NCBI RefSeq assembly: GCF_042680125.1
Contig: NZ_JBHTNY010000003.1
Direction: 5' to 3' (one strand)
DNA length: 64,000 nucleotides
Source of the DNA: Robinsoniella peoriensis
GTDB taxonomy: Bacteria; Bacillota; Clostridia; Lachnospirales; Lachnospiraceae
A program made the position numbers and the translations under genes. This document shows positions 59,673-64,000 of the stretch, piece by piece (position 1 is the first letter of the stretch; the number at the start of each line of letters is the position of its first letter). The notes beneath the pieces are model-generated. The model saw only the letters and a program-made list of their open reading frames with translations, was not told the origin of the DNA and searched no databases.

Positions 59673-61151
59673 TTAGTGGACGGATATGACAACTGGAAGC
59701 TGCGATTCCAGCATTGCCCGTTCGTTGGTTTCGATGTCATAAAACATCAGATACACTATCGCGTTATATTCTCCTGGCGGGATAGCTGCGCCGTTTGGTT
59801 GTTCTACAAGCCTGAGGTTTTCAAGCTGATACCCGATCTGGATGGCACCCGATTCCGCAATAATCATGCGGTTAACTGCCGGGTCATAGTCAGGATTATC
59901 ATCTAATTTCTTTTGGTCTTCCTCAGACCTGCCGGTACTGCCCATAATACGAATCGCCTGCTCATCGGTAAACTGCAGTTGGATCACAATATTGTGATTG
60001 GAGTTACCCGGATTCTTGAATCCGAATTTACATAGCCCCGTAGCAAGGTCTACATCTATATGTTCTTCAAACTGGAAAGACGCAAAATTTCCATCTGCAT
60101 TAGGCTCAATGGTTTCTCCCGGTATGGGATCCTGGTCTGGATCATATGGTACCGGAGCAAAACTTGGTAAAATGATTGGATTCTTAATGAAGAATAATAG
60201 GAAAAGCAGAAGCAGTAAAACTGGCAATCCGAAAATCCATGGAATCACAAAAAAGGTAATCTTTCCCGCTGCATAGCTGTGGAAAATTCTGCCGCTGTTT
60301 CTTCCTGCGAGACCACCGTAGCTTCCCTTTTTGCCGCTGAGCTCTATGATTGCGGCACAACAGCCGATAACAGCATCAGCCTCACATATTGCGGCGATAC
60401 CGCCTGCCACATTCCCACCCATGATATGGCAGTCCACTGTGAGGTTATACACCTCTCCATTTAGAAATCCAAAAAATCCTTTATTTTCTGTCTCTTTGCT
60501 TTTTATTACAAAGTTTTTGACGGTATATCCGGCACCGTCAAACACCCCATGGAATGGTAAAGTTCGTTCTCTGCCTATGGGTGTCCATTCCCTGCCCCCC
60601 AGATCAATATCATTGACCAGTTGGATATAGGCCGATGCCAGCGCTCTATTTCCCTCATTGATGTTTTTTGCCAAATCAAAAAGTTCTTCCGGTGTGGATA
60701 TTTTTACAATATCTTCAGCCGTCGTTGTTGACTGGGCTACCTCATAGAACCAATGCTCTGCCTGGAAGCGAAGGAGCGGTTCCACTCCTGTATACTCCCA
60801 TACAACTTCGGTATCAAATCCAAGCTCCTGTGCTTCTTTTTCACTTTGTACGGTTTTCAGCCGCTGACCGTGGTGAGGATCACATAACTTTTGCAGCTTA
60901 TTGCTGCCCTCTTTTTCACTGTGAAAAAAATAGCAGGAATCCTCAGCATTGTTGTTGCCTGAAAAACCACCTGTCATGGTTTTATTGATTTTACACATAG
61001 CCAGGCTTTTTCGAATTATACCTGCATTTTCCCCTGCAAAACCTGCACTCATCTGCTTTTTTGCATTGAGTTTTATATAACTGTAAGAATTTTCAATCGT
61101 CCCGTTGTTAAACGCAGCAAACCCACCAACGTAACCGGTGTTTTTTTGCAT
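59673..61151 (-). CDS. GLUG-repeat protein with one membrane span and a C-terminal Ig-like domain
   Basis: The 492-residue protein begins without a signal peptide. Residues 1-75 and 210-295 hold GLUG-like repeats (YVGGFAAFNNGTIENSYSY; GGLAGRNSGRIFHSYAAGK). A single strong span follows (about 298-322), then a Pro/Asp-rich linker and a beta domain (about 350-492) like that of the protein at 58047-58568. GLUG repeats are normally outside the cell, yet here they precede the only span with no export signal, so the topology is unclear. GGGAGAGGTG precedes the ATG. It lies between the genes of secreted proteins C and B, 35 and 27 bases away. Confidence 0.78.
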   Translation of the reverse strand: MQKNTGYVGGFAAFNNGTIENSYSYIKLNAKKQMSAGFAGENAGIIRKSLAMCKINKTMTGGFSGNNNAEDSCYFFHSEKEGSNKLQKLCDPHHGQRLKTVQSEKEAQELGFDTEVVWEYTGVEPLLRFQAEHWFYEVAQSTTTAEDIVKISTPEELFDLAKNINEGNRALASAYIQLVNDIDLGGREWTPIGRERTLPFHGVFDGAGYTVKNFVIKSKETENKGFFGFLNGEVYNLTVDCHIMGGNVAGGIAAICEADAVIGCCAAIIELSGKKGSYGGLAGRNSGRIFHSYAAGKITFFVIPWIFGLPVLLLLLFLLFFIKNPIILPSFAPVPYDPDQDPIPGETIEPNADGNFASFQFEEHIDVDLATGLCKFGFKNPGNSNHNIVIQLQFTDEQAIRIMGSTGRSEEDQKKLDDNPDYDPAVNRMIIAESGAIQIGYQLENLRLVEQPNGAAIPPGEYNAIVYLMFYDIETNERAMLESQLPVVISVH

Positions 61152-61186
61152 TTTTTCACCTCTCCCTTATATTATAGTAAATCCTT

Positions 61187-63451
61187 TTAGCTCTTGGGAG
61201 TCAACCCGCCGCTTTCATCCGGTGTAACTGTCATAGTGATTACACCCACTTTAGTAATCGTTGTTTCCTGCCCGGTTGCCGGTGTTCCTCCCGGAAGATT
61301 TTGTGGCGTACCTGACAACCAAAGATATGTATCAACACTGGATGGCGTTGCATTTTCTGCTGCAACTTTGGGAATATAATACGGGTTTACTGCATCACTG
61401 GTGTCAGCATTAACAGCTTTAAACTTTACATCCACTCCCTCCAGCTGCCCTGTCTCCTTCACTATGGTAAAGTTTGCAAAAACATCTGCGTTAGAGTGAT
61501 TTGTGGTTGTGATTTTGTTGTTTCCATTCAGAAAACTCTCATCCGACCATTTGTAGGAAGCTCCGGTATACATATGGTTATAAGGATCCCACTCTTTTGC
61601 TATGGTAAAATCAAACACCATACTTCCCCATGAAATATCCATTTTGTAGACTGCCTCCAGACCTTTTTGTGAAATACGTCCCTGGACATCAATGTCAGAA
61701 GTGGCATCAGCCATATTACCGTTGTAGGAAGGAGACGGAGTCATAACCTTTTCTCCTGCAGCGATGGCAAAGGTGGAAAACATCCGGGTATAAACAATCA
61801 GATTTCCATTTTCTATGGTATAGTACTCACTGTTTCTTGGATCACTGCTGATCTGATGAATCTCCTCAACCGGATTGTTTTTATCCATGAAAGTGTGATA
61901 ACGGAAAACCGAATAACTGGCCTTATCTGCCAACTCTCCGGTAAGCGGAATGGAAACTGCAATCCGCACCGGTATTTCTTTCAGGGTCGTTGTTGTCGGT
62001 GTCCCACTCAGAGATGTAATGGTTTTTTCCACTTTTGCATCGAAAAACTTCACGATCTCTCCCTGGGCTGCCTCTTTGATTTGTGTCTCTCCCGCAGGAC
62101 TGCCAACGGTATTTGTTACCTTGAGGGTCAGTTTCACAGATGCATTGTTTGACATTTCATCTGAAGTCACTCCCGCAGCAGCATCGGAAACAGGATTTTC
62201 AAAGACTTTGTTTAGATCTGCTTTATTTTCCTGGGTATTGGCCTGCAAATCCACTGTATCCTCAATTGATACATCCGTTTGTTTTTTCCAGTTTGCTGTC
62301 AGTGTAATATTATTTGTGTAGGAAGTTGCACCCAACACCAGATTTCGGTTCAGCGCATTTTGTCCGTTAACGGACCAGCCCATAAAGGTGTGCTCAGTTT
62401 TAGTTGGATCTGAAACAGTGGTTGCCTGCCCATAAGTATGCGTGCCAGGCTTACTGGAACCATAAGCCGCTCCACTCATTCCCTCATAAGTAATGTTGAA
62501 CTGTTTTGGTATCCAGCGGGCATACAAGGTAAGATTTCCTGACATGGCCGTGGCTGTGTTTCGTGCACCTGCGCTGGTATAATACTGGTTCCCCCCTGAG
62601 GACGCAGTGTAATATCCAGTAAAGTCATAACCGTCTCTTTTAGGCGGGGTAACTGAAACCGGAAGAGAAACTCCGCTGGTTACCGTAGCCGTGGTATTGG
62701 CAACTCCCTGATTGTTAAAGGTAAGTGTATACACATTTTGCTGCCACTGGGCATACAAGGTTCCATTGTAATTGCCGCTCCGGATGTAGCCGTTGCTGTC
62801 AATCATCCGGGTTCCGCCAGATGTTTGATTATAAAATCCGGTAAAAGTGTAACCGGACATGGTGGGCGGGGTAATATAATTAGTGGAAGATGAGGAATTT
62901 GTATACAGCCAGTATGCAACATTGTTGTAATAGTAGTTCGATCCTCCTGATCCTCCATTTTTATTTAATGTTACCGTATTATAACTAGGGCCATCAATAA
63001 GAAAATTGTATGTAGTTTGAGCGGAACTGTATTTTGTTGCAAAGCAATAGTAAGTCTGTCCTGCATAGCATAAATATGACAGACTAAAATCCCTTCCACC
63101 GCCACCATCATCATTATATATGAGGCTGTTATCCCTGGCGGTATCATTCCTATACCCGGTACTCGCAAGAGCATTGTACACTGAATTGTAACCGCTGGAA
63201 TTCGTCAGATAAAAATATGGATCACCTTCCGTATTGCTGTAGGAGTAAAAACGATAATATCCTGTCACACTGGGAGTAAATGTAAACACATCCCCCGCCC
63301 AGTGAGAAGGAAAATTACAGTTCTTTACACTTCCGGCACTGATTGAATAAGAGGATAAACCCGCAGCAAATGCTGTTAAAGGGAAAATAGCCACCATTAT
63401 AATAACTGCCGTCAGAAATGCAATGCTCCTTTTTCTATTTTTTTTAATCAT
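61187..63451 (-). CDS. InlB-repeat surface protein C
   Basis: The 754-residue secreted protein has a signal peptide (cleavage after AFA, about residue 29) and a beta-sandwich of the pre-peptidase type (about 33-155; SGSVKNC-like start, GYYRFYSYS). Three InlB repeats follow at about 158-237, 240-313 and 317-389 (GYTFTGFYNQTSGGTR; GYDFTGYYTASSGGNQYY; HTFMGWSVNG). The domain at about 394-580 and the module at about 585-754 are shared with protein A; the module has VYKMDISWGSMVFDF, WDPYNHMY, NGNNKI, NHSNADV and KVGVITMTV. It ends GGLTPKS with no anchor motif. AAAAGGAGATGG precedes the ATG. It is the first gene of the locus after the regulator. Confidence 0.85.
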   Translation of the reverse strand: MIKKNRKRSIAFLTAVIIMVAIFPLTAFAAGLSSYSISAGSVKNCNFPSHWAGDVFTFTPSVTGYYRFYSYSNTEGDPYFYLTNSSGYNSVYNALASTGYRNDTARDNSLIYNDDGGGGRDFSLSYLCYAGQTYYCFATKYSSAQTTYNFLIDGPSYNTVTLNKNGGSGGSNYYYNNVAYWLYTNSSSSTNYITPPTMSGYTFTGFYNQTSGGTRMIDSNGYIRSGNYNGTLYAQWQQNVYTLTFNNQGVANTTATVTSGVSLPVSVTPPKRDGYDFTGYYTASSGGNQYYTSAGARNTATAMSGNLTLYARWIPKQFNITYEGMSGAAYGSSKPGTHTYGQATTVSDPTKTEHTFMGWSVNGQNALNRNLVLGATSYTNNITLTANWKKQTDVSIEDTVDLQANTQENKADLNKVFENPVSDAAAGVTSDEMSNNASVKLTLKVTNTVGSPAGETQIKEAAQGEIVKFFDAKVEKTITSLSGTPTTTTLKEIPVRIAVSIPLTGELADKASYSVFRYHTFMDKNNPVEEIHQISSDPRNSEYYTIENGNLIVYTRMFSTFAIAAGEKVMTPSPSYNGNMADATSDIDVQGRISQKGLEAVYKMDISWGSMVFDFTIAKEWDPYNHMYTGASYKWSDESFLNGNNKITTTNHSNADVFANFTIVKETGQLEGVDVKFKAVNADTSDAVNPYYIPKVAAENATPSSVDTYLWLSGTPQNLPGGTPATGQETTITKVGVITMTVTPDESGGLTPKS

Positions 63452-63626
63452 TTCACCATCTCCTTTTTTCTGTTTTGTAAAATCACCATTTGAATAGCAG
63501 CTATATCAGATATATATCTTTTTCCAATCTGATTGCATCTCATTTTTTATATCGTCCGATTGCACGCTTTTAAAATGCCGATTGCTTAATCTATTATAAA
63601 ACAGCTTCCGCAAGCAAACCGCAAGC

Positions 63627-63660
63627 AAAACCCCCGAATTATAATCCATTCGGGGGTTTT
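63627..63660 (-). terminator. Terminator of the regulator gene
   Basis: AAAACCCCCGAAT and ATTCGGGGGTTTT form a perfect 13-bp stem with an 8-base loop, 36 bases after the stop at 63697. It is symmetrical and can act in both directions. Confidence 0.85.
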
Positions 63661-63696
63661 ACTTTAAATAAACTGATATGCAATTTTACAATAGAT

Positions 63697-64000
63697 TTAC
63701 ATTATCTTTTTTATCCGGTTCTCCAGATATCCAACGGTTGTTTCTGCCCATGAATACTGGGTCATGTATTGTCCCATATACAGCTTAAATGCTGCTTCTT
63801 TATGGTTGAGCAAATGGTAAAAATCACAATCAATTTTCTCAGTATCCACAGCAAAACTATTTCTGGTCTTTATAACGATATCACCGGCATTGATATTCCC
63901 CAGAGTCTTCATAAGATCTGAAATCAGATTGCGGAACTGGCTGCGCATAGCAGGGGTATCTTCTTTATCTTCCCACAATATCGCACACAGTTCTCCTGTA
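63697..64000 (-). CDS. C-terminal part of a probable response regulator with winged-helix and BTAD-like domains
   Basis: The frame is open to the window edge, so about 100 codons of a longer gene are seen. TGELCAILWEDKEDTPAMRS looks like the end of an OmpR/SARP-type winged helix, and AVDTEKIDCDFYHLLNH, KLYMGQYMTQYSWAETTVGYLE resemble the start of a bacterial transcriptional activator (BTAD) domain, as in clostridial response regulators that often sit beside surface-protein genes. The protein stops early after this point (YLENRIKKIM), without the long BTAD helices. It is probably the regulator of the locus that follows, but this is inference. Confidence 0.7.
   Translation of the reverse strand, partial: TGELCAILWEDKEDTPAMRSQFRNLISDLMKTLGNINAGDIVIKTRNSFAVDTEKIDCDFYHLLNHKEAAFKLYMGQYMTQYSWAETTVGYLENRIKKIM

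Overview
The window looks like chromosomal DNA of an anaerobic gut-type Clostridia, most likely Lachnospiraceae. The reasons are moderately AT-rich sequence, strong GGAGG ribosome sites, a stand-alone AICAR formyltransferase, a EutVW-type ethanolamine locus and InlB-repeat surface proteins. Almost every gene lies on the minus strand, so operons read from high to low coordinates. I saw no rRNA, tRNA, CRISPR array or intact mobile element. The only transposon trace is a decayed IS3-type fragment near 56.2-56.4 kb.

Region by region. 1-1.8 kb: the start of a lipoprotein gene, then a purH-like gene behind a ZTP riboswitch. 1.9-8.6 kb: 2-aminoethylphosphonate use (ABC importer, phnW, phnX) next to an RpiR-type regulator. 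9.6-18.9 kb: four tandem arylsulfotransferase-family genes, one DUF4352-like lipoprotein gene, and the internally deleted relic of a second lipoprotein gene. 19.0-22.5 kb: mgtA behind an M-box Mg2+ riboswitch and a short leader ORF. 22.7-27.4 kb: a sugar operon (GPH symporter, nucleoside-hydrolase-like enzyme, ROK kinase, 6-phospho-beta-glucosidase). 27.8-41.9 kb: a large ethanolamine microcompartment locus (eutG, eutSPVW, eutABCLE, two hexameric shell genes, eutT, eutH, eutQ). 42-56 kb: regulators, a MacB-like ABC exporter with a divergent TetR gene, and assorted enzymes. 56.4-64 kb: a surface-protein locus in which secreted proteins alternate with single-span membrane proteins, downstream of the end of a probable response regulator.

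How the parts work together. The phosphonate genes take up 2-aminoethylphosphonate and convert it to alanine, phosphate and acetaldehyde. The eut genes split ethanolamine with adenosylcobalamin inside a protein shell, and the acetaldehyde is oxidised by EutE or reduced by EutG. EutW and EutV should sense ethanolamine and act by antitermination. Two leaders in this window, before eutS and before eutA, each have two six-base-loop hairpins whose second member overlaps an intrinsic terminator. Metabolite-controlled RNA is prominent: ZTP riboswitch, M-box and EutV leaders.

The least explained parts are the arylsulfotransferase array and the surface-protein locus. In the latter, three secreted proteins share one unassigned C-terminal module and two membrane proteins share a different extracellular domain. 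These two are the best candidates for an undescribed system.
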